Assembly: GCA_964455905.1 (NCBI GenBank)
Contig: CAYVYN010000003.1
Span: 186,001-250,000, forward strand
Direction: 5' to 3'
Source of the DNA: CAIJXB01 sp964455905
Lineage (GTDB): Bacteria; Chlamydiota; Chlamydiia; Chlamydiales; Rhabdochlamydiaceae
Length of the DNA: 64,000 nt
Shown: positions 33,561 to 42,110 of the stretch, piece after piece
How positions within the stretch are numbered: position 1 is the first letter of the stretch
Layout: each line of letters starts with the position of its first letter
Translations under genes and position numbers: made by a program
Notes under the pieces: generated by a model
Databases searched by the model: none
Told to the model about the DNA's origin: nothing
What the model saw: only the letters and a program-made list of their open reading frames with translations

Positions 33561-35242
33561 AGTTTTTCCTTTGTTTTAGCGTAGATTGCTTCGTGATGGT
33601 GGACGTTTTCTTTTCTATTTGTTCTACATTCAATAATGCAGGTTTTTTGTTCTTTGATAGCAAGGCTCCAGCTATCCCAGGAGTCTGCATAAAAGAAGGG
33701 AATAGAAAACATTTTAGAGGCAGATTCAAAGGAGTATTCATGTGCTGTTGCCACAAACTCTTCGAAAAGTTCTTTTTTTTCGCTAATAGGTAAAAAAGAA
33801 AAAATACCGCCACCTTGATTGTTAATTATTACAAAAATAATAGGTACAGGACTGTTTTTAATAAGAGCTAGAGAGTTAAGGTCATGGAGCGCAGCAAGAT
33901 CTCCCAGGACTGCTATAAGAGGCTTTTTTAAGGCTATGGCTATGCCTGTTGCTGTTGCTATGTTCCCGTCTATACCGGAAGCACCTCGATTTGCAGAGCA
34001 AAAACTAATTCCTTTTTCAGGAAATAGAAAAAGATCAGCATCACGCACGGGCATACTGTTAGAAAAAAATAAGCAGGGAGCATTTTGTAGAGAATGGATG
34101 ATAGCCGGCTCTGAAAAGGCTCGATTACAAGAGAAAAAATCTTTGATTTCATTTTGTATAATTGATGATCCGTGGATCCAAAATGAAATCCAAGGAGAGG
34201 TGTGTGTTTTTTTTTCTAAAGTAAGTAACTGGTTAATGAGATGTAAAAAAAGATCTTCTTGGCATTCCATTTGCCAAGACACCAAGGTTGACGGATCCTG
34301 TCTTTGAGAATGATGTGTCGTTTGAAAATAGGTTGCTTTTTTTTGTTTTTTTATCCACTCATTGATTGTTTTAGAGGTGATTCTATTTCCGATATGTAAA
34401 ATAGCTTCAACTTGTATATCAGGGAAGGCTTTAAGAAATATATCAGGATATTCTATGTGAAAAGCATTTTTTCCTATTTTTCTACCACCTGATAAAACAT
34501 CAGAAAAAATAGGCCAACCTAGTTTTTGCGCTAAGGTTATTAAAAAAACTTCATTTTTTGAAATGGCATCAGACCCTAATATGATCACACCTTTTTCATA
34601 GCTAGAAAGCATCCGAGCCCATTTTTCAAAGGCTGTCATCGGAGGAATTGGTTCTACAGGTTCGTAGTTGCAGGGAGCAACAGGAATATAGTCAGGTTGT
34701 TCTAAGGAAAAAAGAGGCTCCCGAATCATACAGTTGATTTGTACTGGTCCTAGTCTTGCTTTTTTTACTCCGTAGGCTATAGAGGATATAAGGTACTCAT
34801 TAGAACAAAGCGGATCTGAAAAAGCTAAGTCTATTTCCCAAGAAGTAAACGACTCGAATATTTTTACCTGGTCAATTGTTTGGTTGGCTCCACAGTCCCT
34901 TAGCTCTGGGGGACGATCTGCAGATAAGATAATAAGGGGTATTTTGCTTAAGTGGGCTTCTATAATAGAGGGCAAAAGATTCGCTACAGCAGTTCCAGAA
35001 GTGACAACAATTGCAACAGGCGTTTTAGATGCTTTAGCAAATCCTAGTGCTAAAAATCCTAGACCTCTTTCATCAAAGTGTATGCAACGGCATTCTTTAG
35101 GAAGCCTACTTAAAGCAAGCATTAAAGGTGTAGATCTAGACCCAGGAGCTAAGCAAAAATATCGTACCCCGAGAGATAGAAGAGTGTCTATTACGAGATT
35201 CGCCCTTTGTAAATTAAAACTACCGATACAAGTATTTGTCAT
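33515..35242 (-). CDS. menD: SEPHCHC synthase MenD (thiamine diphosphate enzyme)
   Basis: A 575-residue ThDP-dependent enzyme that adds a succinyl-semialdehyde unit from 2-oxoglutarate to isochorismate. Characteristic stretches are APGSRSTPLMLAL, the catalytic Glu in HFDERGLGFLALGFAKAS (about residue 55), VTSGTAVANLLPSIIEA and LSADRPPELRDCGANQTIDQ, then ThDP-binding NRGASGIDGNIATATGIA and GDLAALHDLNSL, followed by NNQGGGIFSFLP. The length is normal. The ATG overlaps the MenF stop (ATGA), and the 3' end overlaps the menH start by 46 bases. Confidence 0.96.
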   Translation of the reverse strand: MTNTCIGSFNLQRANLVIDTLLSLGVRYFCLAPGSRSTPLMLALSRLPKECRCIHFDERGLGFLALGFAKASKTPVAIVVTSGTAVANLLPSIIEAHLSKIPLIILSADRPPELRDCGANQTIDQVKIFESFTSWEIDLAFSDPLCSNEYLISSIAYGVKKARLGPVQINCMIREPLFSLEQPDYIPVAPCNYEPVEPIPPMTAFEKWARMLSSYEKGVIILGSDAISKNEVFLITLAQKLGWPIFSDVLSGGRKIGKNAFHIEYPDIFLKAFPDIQVEAILHIGNRITSKTINEWIKKQKKATYFQTTHHSQRQDPSTLVSWQMECQEDLFLHLINQLLTLEKKTHTSPWISFWIHGSSIIQNEIKDFFSCNRAFSEPAIIHSLQNAPCLFFSNSMPVRDADLFLFPEKGISFCSANRGASGIDGNIATATGIAIALKKPLIAVLGDLAALHDLNSLALIKNSPVPIIFVIINNQGGGIFSFLPISEKKELFEEFVATAHEYSFESASKMFSIPFFYADSWDSWSLAIKEQKTCIIECRTNRKENVHHHEAIYAKTKEKLCSSTALLEALRNSS

Positions 35243-36450
35243 AGGTTTTTCCAGTGAGAGATTTTATGATTTAATTCATCCCATTCCATATTAGCGTTAG
35301 AGCCTTCTACAATTCCAGCTCCTGAAAAAGCGTACAGGTGGTTTTGTTTTAAAAGAGCAGAGCGGATAGATACAGAAAAGTACGCGGTTTTTTGGCTAAC
35401 CCATCCGATTTGTCCTGCGTAAAATCCTCGAGAGAATGGTTCTAGCTTTTCGATTGTTTTTTGAGCTTTTAACTGAGGTGTTCCATTTACAGCAGGAGTT
35501 GGGTGGAGTGATTTGATTATGTCCCAATCTTTAATGTGGGCTTTTAAACTGCCTTTTATATTTTGGTAGAGGTGTTGGACTGTATCTGTCTCGATAACAT
35601 CAGGTAAAGGAGTTTTTAGTTCTATGTTTTCACAAAGAGGTTTTAGTTTTTTTAAAAGAAACTCAGTCACAAGACGAATTTCTTGGTTTTCTTTATTTCC
35701 TTGCTTTAGTTCTCTTTTCAAGGCAGCGTCGTCTTCAGGGGTTGAGCCTCGTTTTTTTGTTCCAGCAATGGCATCGATTTGAATTTGATTTTTTATTCTA
35801 TGGTAGAGTTTTTCGGGGGTGGAACCCAAAAATAAGGAGGAGGGTTTCGTTTGAAACGCAAATGTTGTTGTGTTAGGACATTTATATAAGAGCTTTTTTA
35901 GGTAATAGAAAAAATCAGTTGTAGAGGGGATGGAAAAATTAGACCTTCTAGCCAGAACAACTTTTTGGATTTTTTTAGTCTTAATGGTATGTAAGACTTC
36001 ATCTACGGAACTTTTCCAACCTTCTTTTTCTGGGATGTTTTTTTGCAGATTAGGTGGGTCTCTAAGCTCTTCTGCACTAGTTTTTATAAAAGAGGGATAG
36101 TGGCGTTTTTTGATAAAGCGGTGGATGATTTTTGTTTGTTCTTTGTCTTGAATGATTTCTAAAAGAGGAAGAAAAAAAATGCAAGAGGGGAAGTCTTTCC
36201 AAAGGCTATCTTTTTTTGAGGTAGAGCTTTTGTTGAAAAAAACGCCGCCATAAAAACAACTTCTAGAGTCACTATTTTTTATCTTTGGAATCGTTTTTAA
36301 AGTTTCTATACTTCCTATTGCAGCTCTTTCTATGCCTGTTTTAGAACATTTGTGATAGAATTTCGGCTCTAAAGTCTCAGAGGCTAGGTAAGATGGAATA
36401 TCTATGAAATCGACTTCTTCTTCTAAATATTGATATTTAGGGCGTGGCAT
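35239..36450 (-). CDS. menF: Isochorismate synthase MenF
   Basis: A 403-residue chorismate-utilising enzyme catalysing chorismate to isochorismate, the entry step of menaquinone synthesis. The C-terminal half carries IDAIAGTKKRGSTPEDDAALK, the Mg-binding NQEIRLVTEFLL, the active-site LHPTPAVNGTPQLKA and GFYAGQIGWV. The N-terminal part is divergent. The start I use is the ATG at 36450 (MPRPKYQYLEEEV), which overlaps the menG stop as TAATG. A longer in-frame start at 36543 would lie wholly inside menG and is unlikely. The 3' end overlaps menD by 4 bases. Confidence 0.92.
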   Translation of the reverse strand: MPRPKYQYLEEEVDFIDIPSYLASETLEPKFYHKCSKTGIERAAIGSIETLKTIPKIKNSDSRSCFYGGVFFNKSSTSKKDSLWKDFPSCIFFLPLLEIIQDKEQTKIIHRFIKKRHYPSFIKTSAEELRDPPNLQKNIPEKEGWKSSVDEVLHTIKTKKIQKVVLARRSNFSIPSTTDFFYYLKKLLYKCPNTTTFAFQTKPSSLFLGSTPEKLYHRIKNQIQIDAIAGTKKRGSTPEDDAALKRELKQGNKENQEIRLVTEFLLKKLKPLCENIELKTPLPDVIETDTVQHLYQNIKGSLKAHIKDWDIIKSLHPTPAVNGTPQLKAQKTIEKLEPFSRGFYAGQIGWVSQKTAYFSVSIRSALLKQNHLYAFSGAGIVEGSNANMEWDELNHKISHWKNL

Positions 36451-37193
36451 TAGTTTTTTTCCGCTACATAGATCGATACAGCTCCGAAGGTAAGAGGGTG
36501 GCACTCTACATGTATAAACCCTGTTTTTTGCAATAATTGACAAAAAGATGCCCCATAAGGAAAAGTTTCTGCTGTTTCATTCAGGTATTTATAAGCATGT
36601 TTTTTTTGAGAAACCCATCCTCCTATTCTAGGAAGAATTTTTCTAATATAAAAAAGGTGTAGACGCTTTAGAAGCTTTCCTTGTGGAAGGGATGTTTCTA
36701 AAATGAGCAGTTTACCCTTAGGTCTTAAAACGCGAAGCATTTCTTCTAGGCAAAGATGAACATCTACGACATTACGTATTCCAAAAGAGAGAGTAATACA
36801 GTCGAAAGCATCTTCAGGGAAGGGGAGATCTAGAACGCTTGCCTTTTTTAAGTGTACCTTTGATCTAAAGGATTTCTTTTTTATTTTTGTTTGTGCAATC
36901 GAGAGCATTTCTTCTGAAAGATCAACACCAAAGGCTTCTGTAATCGAGCTGGAGTGCTTCATCAAAGAAATAATCTGATCGCCGGTTCCAGTAGCGCAGT
37001 CTAAAAGGCATAGTCTGTTTCTTTTAGGAAGAAACTTAGCCATTTTTTTTCTCCAGTATAAATCTAGTCCCATAGTTATACATCGATTCGTGCGATCATA
37101 TGTTTTAGAAATGGCATTAAACATCTTCCAGATTTCATCTCTAGAGTGTATTTTTAGTTGTTTTGGTGATGTAGTTGTAGAAATATCAGACAT
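36450..37193 (-). CDS. menG: Demethylmenaquinone methyltransferase MenG/UbiE
   Basis: A 247-residue SAM-dependent methyltransferase for the last step of menaquinone synthesis. It has the UbiE signatures YDRTNRCITMGLDLYWRK (about residues 34-51), SAM motif I LLDCATGTGDQII, FGVDLSEEML, and ITLSFGIRNVVDVHLCL with the second UbiE signature, then RVLRPKGKLLILETSLP. It is the first gene of the minus-strand men operon (menG-F-D-H-x-B-A-bla). In Chlamydiaceae the homologue (CT428) serves a futalosine-type pathway, while here it heads the classical OSB-type set. Confidence 0.94.
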   Translation of the reverse strand: MSDISTTTSPKQLKIHSRDEIWKMFNAISKTYDRTNRCITMGLDLYWRKKMAKFLPKRNRLCLLDCATGTGDQIISLMKHSSSITEAFGVDLSEEMLSIAQTKIKKKSFRSKVHLKKASVLDLPFPEDAFDCITLSFGIRNVVDVHLCLEEMLRVLRPKGKLLILETSLPQGKLLKRLHLFYIRKILPRIGGWVSQKKHAYKYLNETAETFPYGASFCQLLQKTGFIHVECHPLTFGAVSIYVAEKN

Positions 37194-37361
37194 AAATATG
37201 TTCCGGCTTAGTTGTTAAGATGAGATGTTCTGTTGGTGTCTATATTTTTTTCAAGGTTTTTTTATTTTACTTTTTGATGATGTAGTTTCAGCTGAAAAAA
37301 GGTATTTATAAATCTCAGAAGAAAATCGTCGTTCTCAAGTGCTTTGTTTAGGGAATTCGAG

Positions 37362-37390
37362 TTGTTAAATTCCTTGGAACTTGCTATCCT
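37362..37390 (+). promoter_or_regulatory. Promoter of the 37.4-kb unknown gene
   Basis: TTGTTA (37362-37367) and TATCCT (37385-37390) with a 17-base spacer. The predicted transcript start near 37397 excludes the longer TTG-start reading (37344) of the following gene and favours the ATG at 37413. Confidence 0.55.
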
Positions 37391-37412
37391 AGTTTTTAAA
37401 AAATGGCAAAAC

Positions 37413-38288
37413 ATGAAAATCATTATCGATCATCAAGTAGTTAGAAAAGTAGTTTCAGGAGAGTTTATTTGGAACGACGAAGTGAAGTCTGTTTTTTTAG
37501 AAAGATCAGCCTTTTTAGAATGTGTTGGACTTGGAAATGTTTTTGACACCATTCCAAAGTTTGATGATAAAAATATTTTTTTCTCTTTTTGTACTTCAGA
37601 TCTAACTTTTAATTTAAATAAAGAGGTGATTACACATTTATATGATCAAATTTTTATAGAGTGTTTAACTGATGTTCAAAATACACGCTTTATTAATAAA
37701 GATAATCTTTATCAACAGATACAGGAGAAGAAAAAGGGATTACATGCTTACTTAGTTGAAGGATTAGATTTGTACGAGCAAAGATTACTTAATAATCCTC
37801 AGGACCTTATTCACGATTTGACATTATATCTAGCCTGGGATGTTGTTTGTATTAGAATAGCAATTTTATTTGAAAATATTTCTTCTGATTCTAGAAATAG
37901 TGATTTGCTTAAGGGGTTGAAAGAGTGTCTGTTAGAGTCTTTCGATCATATTACAAGGGAAGGAAAAACAAAACCTGGATTTTTTAGAATGATTGAAGCT
38001 TTTTACGCTTACCAAATGAGACAAGAGCTTCTTGATACTTATAAAGAAGAGGAGTGGGGGATCCTTTGTAAAAGTTGTAAGTCTTTAATGGATAGGGAAC
38101 AGTTTGCAGATGTTTTTTATTTATCTTTGGAAAGCTCATTTGATTTTTCTGTAATTACGATAGATTCCTCTGAAAAAATAGAGGCGACTTTACTATTTTC
38201 AGAATATATACTTGAAAAAATCAAAGAAGAGTTTCCTTTTTGGTCTTATAGAGCCTTTTCCTCTAAAATTATCCAGATTCAAAACTAG
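37413..38288 (+). CDS. Hypothetical soluble protein
   Basis: A 291-residue protein beginning MKIIIDHQVVRKVVSGEF. I do not recognise it. It is soluble and rich in Phe, Leu, Asp and Glu, probably all-helical (LTDVQNTRFINKDNLYQQIQ and similar). It has two conserved-looking cysteine pairs (ILCKSCKSL) but not enough for a zinc site. There is no signal peptide. It is divergent from the men operon and followed, after a T-rich stretch, by the RDD-protein gene on the same strand. The start was chosen from the promoter position. The 5' UTR would then be only about 16 bases with no clear Shine-Dalgarno sequence. Confidence 0.6.
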   Translation: MKIIIDHQVVRKVVSGEFIWNDEVKSVFLERSAFLECVGLGNVFDTIPKFDDKNIFFSFCTSDLTFNLNKEVITHLYDQIFIECLTDVQNTRFINKDNLYQQIQEKKKGLHAYLVEGLDLYEQRLLNNPQDLIHDLTLYLAWDVVCIRIAILFENISSDSRNSDLLKGLKECLLESFDHITREGKTKPGFFRMIEAFYAYQMRQELLDTYKEEEWGILCKSCKSLMDREQFADVFYLSLESSFDFSVITIDSSEKIEATLLFSEYILEKIKEEFPFWSYRAFSSKIIQIQN

Positions 38289-38376
38289 TATTATAGTTTA
38301 TTTTTTGTTTTTTTCTTTGTTTTTAATCTTTACTGGTTTATAATAGAGCTTTCGCAGTTTACGGAGGATCTTTGAA

Positions 38377-39291
38377 ATGAGAAAATTGTTTTTTTTAGAT
38401 AAGGTGCCAGCTAGCTGGGCTCGCTTTTGTGCTCAAGCTATAGACTATGCGCTTTTTTATTTAGCATTCTCGTTAACATCTTTGTTTCTGCCTTTCTATA
38501 TAGAAGATTTTTACTACCTTGGTTTTATGGTTTTTATTCCTATTCTATTCGCTCCGGTTGAAGCGTTATTGATTTCTTTATATAAAACCACAATTGGCAA
38601 GTCTTTATTTGGAATTAGAGTTGAAAACCATTTAGGTGGTAGATTGCCTTTTCTTATAGCACTTAAGCGATCTTCGTTTTTTGGGACTCGCCCAGGTGTT
38701 ATTAGGCAAAAAGCCCGTAGCATTTTGTTAAATGTTATGGCTGTTGCTACTTTAACGTGTCTCATGGGGGTTTCTTTTTTTGAAAAAGAAATTACTATGC
38801 TTACCACGGGATTTGAAAAGTATAAAACCATTGATGGTTGGATAGATTATGCTTCTGGCGATGGTGGTTTTCATGTGCTTTTACCTGAGGTTCCTGCTGA
38901 AGTTTCCAAGGTTCTTCCCGTCCCGTCTCAGAATAAGAATTTGACCTATCAAGAGTTAACAAGTCATCAAACACAAAAAGTATATTATTCTATTAGTTAC
39001 ATGGATCTTCCTAAAAAATGGAAGCTTGCAGGCTCCAGTCGTCTTTTGCAAGGTGCCTTAGATTTGATTTTAGATCATACGCCAGGTGCTAGACTGTTAT
39101 TTAAAGGTATGACTAAGCATAAGAATTTTAGAGCTTTGGATTTCCATTTGACTCAAGGCGGTGAAGAGGTTCAAGGGCGGTTAATTCTAGTGGGGATGAC
39201 TCTATATCGTCTCACGGTCGTTTATCCGCCAGCCTTAGCTCACCAGTCACAGCATGAGCAATTCTTAAACTCTTTTGAGGTTAAGTCTTAG
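38377..39291 (+). CDS. RDD-family membrane protein
   Basis: A 304-residue protein. Residues about 10-145 form an RDD domain with ASWARFCAQAIDYALFYLAF (the usual Arg and Asp positions of the first helix), a second hydrophobic pair (about 45-72), TTIGKSLFGIRVEN and a further helix (about 113-130). The C-terminal 160 residues are a soluble domain of mixed strands (DGGFHVLLPEVPAEVSKVLP) that I do not recognise. It resembles a PsbP/lipoprotein-like sensor shape only loosely. RDD proteins are often linked to ion or osmolyte transport, but the role here is unknown. Ribosome binding site GGAGGA. The stop overlaps the convergent tgt gene by 4 bases. Confidence 0.78.
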   Translation: MRKLFFLDKVPASWARFCAQAIDYALFYLAFSLTSLFLPFYIEDFYYLGFMVFIPILFAPVEALLISLYKTTIGKSLFGIRVENHLGGRLPFLIALKRSSFFGTRPGVIRQKARSILLNVMAVATLTCLMGVSFFEKEITMLTTGFEKYKTIDGWIDYASGDGGFHVLLPEVPAEVSKVLPVPSQNKNLTYQELTSHQTQKVYYSISYMDLPKKWKLAGSSRLLQGALDLILDHTPGARLLFKGMTKHKNFRALDFHLTQGGEEVQGRLILVGMTLYRLTVVYPPALAHQSQHEQFLNSFEVKS

Positions 39292-40418
39292 ACCTCATCT
39301 TTTAAGATTTTTTCTCTATAGTCTTTCATGAGATGAATCATAAAGTAGAGGTTGTGGATAGAGGCAAGGGTCATGCAAGAAGCTTCCCTTGCCTTGAATA
39401 AATGGTGCAGATATCCCAAAGAATAATTTCTGCATGTGTGGCATTCACAACCTTCTTCGATAGGAGAAAATTGCGTTGCGTATTCCATTTTATGTATTTT
39501 TAGAGGACCCTTTTTAGTCAGCAAAAATCCGTGTCTAGCTGCTCTAGTTGGATAAGAACTATCAAATGTATCTACACCTAAGGGTACGCAAAGATCGATC
39601 GATTCCAGGTCTCCAATTCCAAGAAGGTGATTTGGCTTGTCTAGTGGAAGTCTAGGCATTGTGTAAGAAAGCATTTCAAACATTTCTTGTTTGGTTTTTC
39701 CAAGGCTTCCGCCAACAGCATATCCATCAAACGGCCTTGCAGTTAAAAAGTCACAACTCGTTTTTCTAAGTTCGGGATCGATTCCACCGTGGATAATAGC
39801 ATAAAGAGCTTGGTTATTTGGATTTAGTAGGTGTTCTTGTAAAGAACGTTCTTCCCAACGATGTGTTCTGGCTAAAGAAGACTTAAGAGCTTTTTCTGCG
39901 ATGTGATAGGGTGGCAGTTCGTCAAAGCAAAGGATAATATCAGCTCCGAGGTTTTTTTGCGCCTGAATAGATGTTTCTGGGGTTAGGTGGAGTTTTGAGC
40001 CGTCGCGATACGATCTAAAAAGAACGCCCTCTTCGGTGATTTTAAGAACCATACCATCTTGTTTTTTTTTGCCACTGCTTTTCAATTCATCGGCAACAGA
40101 ACCATAGGCTAGGCTAAATACCTGAAAGCCTCCAGAGTCGGTAATGATTGGAAGCGGTCTTTTAATAAACGAGTGTAGGCCACCTGCTTTTTTGACGGTT
40201 TCTGTCCCTGGTTGGAGCATTAAATGGTAAGTGTTACAAAAAAGGAGCTGCAATCCCATCTCCGAGCTTATCGTATTGTCGATGCTTTTGAGGGTTCCGT
40301 TTGTCCCCACTCCTACGAAGTTAGGGGTGTCAATAATACCATGAGGAGTGTGAATTCTACCCACCCTTGCTCTGGATTTTTTAGAGGTATGAATGTGTTC
40401 AAAGAAAAAAGAGGTCAT
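39288..40418 (-). CDS. tgt: Queuine tRNA-ribosyltransferase Tgt
   Basis: A 376-residue TIM-barrel enzyme that swaps guanine-34 for a queuine-type base in tRNAs with GUN anticodons. Motifs are ITDSGGFQVFSLA with the catalytic Asp, CFDELPPYH, AIIHGGIDPELRK, YAVGGSLGKTKQEMF, and the zinc site CECHTCRNYSLGYLHHL (three Cys and one His). The start at 40418 gives the usual length. It overlaps the stop of the transporter gene (ATGA) and has AAGGA upstream. A further 15-codon extension would run into that gene. Coupling to a YhhQ-type transporter indicates use of an imported base. Confidence 0.95.
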   Translation of the reverse strand: MTSFFFEHIHTSKKSRARVGRIHTPHGIIDTPNFVGVGTNGTLKSIDNTISSEMGLQLLFCNTYHLMLQPGTETVKKAGGLHSFIKRPLPIITDSGGFQVFSLAYGSVADELKSSGKKKQDGMVLKITEEGVLFRSYRDGSKLHLTPETSIQAQKNLGADIILCFDELPPYHIAEKALKSSLARTHRWEERSLQEHLLNPNNQALYAIIHGGIDPELRKTSCDFLTARPFDGYAVGGSLGKTKQEMFEMLSYTMPRLPLDKPNHLLGIGDLESIDLCVPLGVDTFDSSYPTRAARHGFLLTKKGPLKIHKMEYATQFSPIEEGCECHTCRNYSLGYLHHLFKAREASCMTLASIHNLYFMIHLMKDYREKILKDEV

Positions 40419-41080
40419 GCGTGGAGTTCCTTGTTCAAGGGGATAAATTTTTGAGCGACCCATACGCTCGGACTTAGAAGGGTAATGGCTGTTATCTTGA
40501 TAAAGAAGCTAACAAAAATAACATCTAACGGAGCTGCTATAAGTCCGTAAAGTCCAATAAATGTAAAAAGAATTGTGTCGAGTAGTTGTGAAGTCGAAAG
40601 ACAAATAAGGTTCCTAGCGAAAATAGGGGCTTTTTTTAACGAGCTAAAAAGAGCAACATCTATTTTTTGTACAACAAAAAATACAAAGAGAGAGGTGAAA
40701 AAGAGTCTAGGCGAAGGACTTAAGAGGGCTGCGTAGGATGTGTGGGCTATATCATCTTGGCTAGGACTATATAACAGGTGGATTTGTGCCAAAATAGTAA
40801 ACAGTAACATGAAACAAAAGCATGCATTAATAGCTGATTTTGCTTGCTGTTTTCCGTGATATTGTTGTAGCAAGTTAAGACCAAGAACGCCTCCCACTGC
40901 AAACGCATCACTGCATGTTACCTGAAATCCAAAGAGCATAACTTGTTTTAGTACAAAAAGATTAGCAAGGATTACTTGAAGGCAGATCCATATGACAAGA
41001 AACTCCTTCCCTTTTTTTAAACAACCAAGGGTGCAAATAAAGATAACTACTATGTGGAGAAGAAAAAGAAGTTCGTTCAT
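40415..41080 (-). CDS. YhhQ/QPTR-type queuosine precursor transporter
   Basis: A 221-residue membrane protein of the COG1738 (YhhQ) family, with six to seven hydrophobic helices. Family-typical stretches are TCSDAFAVGGVLGLNLLQQYHG (about residues 56-77), FVVQKIDVALFSSLKK and STSQLLDTILFTFIGLYG (about 155-172). These proteins import queuosine precursors or queuine. The chlamydial member CT140 has been linked experimentally to queuine salvage. Here the gene overlaps the start of tgt (ATGA) and the end of the upstream glycosyltransferase-like gene by 4 bases, so the three are translationally coupled. The presence of importer plus Tgt and no visible preQ1 synthesis genes nearby suggests salvage. 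Confidence 0.85.
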   Translation of the reverse strand: MNELLFLLHIVVIFICTLGCLKKGKEFLVIWICLQVILANLFVLKQVMLFGFQVTCSDAFAVGGVLGLNLLQQYHGKQQAKSAINACFCFMLLFTILAQIHLLYSPSQDDIAHTSYAALLSPSPRLFFTSLFVFFVVQKIDVALFSSLKKAPIFARNLICLSTSQLLDTILFTFIGLYGLIAAPLDVIFVSFFIKITAITLLSPSVWVAQKFIPLNKELHA

Positions 41081-41985
41081 TTTTTTTCTGTAGGGGGGAC
41101 TATTTGAAAGGGGAGTTCTTTTAGTCTCTTATATTTCGCCTGTTTTTTTAAATAAAGAAGGCTTTCTTCTCTGATGGGTGCGAGTTCCTCTGCGTTTCTC
41201 GAGTGCAGGTAAAATATTTCATTCACAAAGCGGGCGTGTTTTCCTGTCATTTCAAGAAGAGGTATAGCATACCCTACAGAATTGTCGGCTAAAAAAAGAG
41301 TTTCGGGAAGAGTTTCTAAATCCTTTCTTTGGATTTTTTTAAAAAGTCCAGCGTAACATGTAATAGGGTATAAATTAGGGATGGTGTGGGATCGGTAGGA
41401 GTTATTAAATACTGTGTTTTTTGGAAAAGGTTTAGAAGACTGTGGCAGGGTTTTGTAAGAAGGATAATCTAAAAAACTTCCGTAGGTCATCCAAACAAAA
41501 GGCGTTTTATATAGGTTATTTAATTTGGTTAGGACGCTATCATGAGCTAAGAAATCTTGGTTGCTGACAGGGAGGATGATTTCTTCGTCTTCGCAATTTT
41601 GTACAGCTTCGTATAAGTTAAGTAAAATACTATTATTTTGCGAAAGAGGAAGGAAGGTTACTTGGTTGGTCTTACCTAAATAGGCTATCAAGTTTTTTGT
41701 TTTATCTAGTGAGTTAGGTGTTTCATCATTATATAAGTAAATAACTTTAAAATCGGTGTAGTCTTGCGTTAAAATCGATAGGATGTTTTTTTCTTCAAGT
41801 CCTTCGTTATGCGTTTCTTGAGGAAACACAATCACAACAAAAGATCTTTCTAAAGAGCTAAGGTTTTCTTGTTTTTGTTTTTTTTCTAAAACGTTTTGTT
41901 GGTACAAGGTGTAGCTTTTGTATAAGCCTAAGCCTAAGATACCTATAATGCAAATCTTAATAAGAGCTTTAAATATTTTTTTCAT
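41077..41985 (-). CDS. Membrane-anchored glycosyltransferase-2-like protein
   Basis: A 302-residue protein with one N-terminal transmembrane helix (about residues 8-23). A GT-A-like domain follows, with SFVVIVFPQ..., ILSILTQDYTDFKVIYLYND (nucleotide-binding fold start), DEEIILPVSNQDFLAHDSVL in the place of the usual DxD segment, and a C-terminal region with FVNEIFYLHSRN. The DxD motif is not canonical, so activity is uncertain. The anchoring would place it at the cytoplasmic membrane, with the topology unclear. It is the first gene of a coupled trio with the queuine transporter and tgt, although a functional tie is not obvious. The start is a good ATG at the end of a divergent spacer. Confidence 0.55.
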   Translation of the reverse strand: MKKIFKALIKICIIGILGLGLYKSYTLYQQNVLEKKQKQENLSSLERSFVVIVFPQETHNEGLEEKNILSILTQDYTDFKVIYLYNDETPNSLDKTKNLIAYLGKTNQVTFLPLSQNNSILLNLYEAVQNCEDEEIILPVSNQDFLAHDSVLTKLNNLYKTPFVWMTYGSFLDYPSYKTLPQSSKPFPKNTVFNNSYRSHTIPNLYPITCYAGLFKKIQRKDLETLPETLFLADNSVGYAIPLLEMTGKHARFVNEIFYLHSRNAEELAPIREESLLYLKKQAKYKRLKELPFQIVPPTEKK

Positions 41986-42110
41986 AGACCTAGAATTTTA
42001 TAGAATTTTCGTTTTAAGAGCAATTATGAAATTTTCCTTGTTAGGATTTTTTTATTTAAATTAACGTGATTTTAGATTATGGTTTATTTACATTTAACAT
42101 CCGGGTATTC

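Noticed and set aside
36451..36543. 31-codon N-terminal extension of MenF
   Set aside because: It lies entirely within menG in another frame, and TAATG coupling at 36450 gives a normal start.
37344..37412. Longer TTG-start version of the 37.4-kb gene
   Set aside because: A well-spaced promoter (37362-37390) lies inside the extension, so those codons would precede the transcript start.
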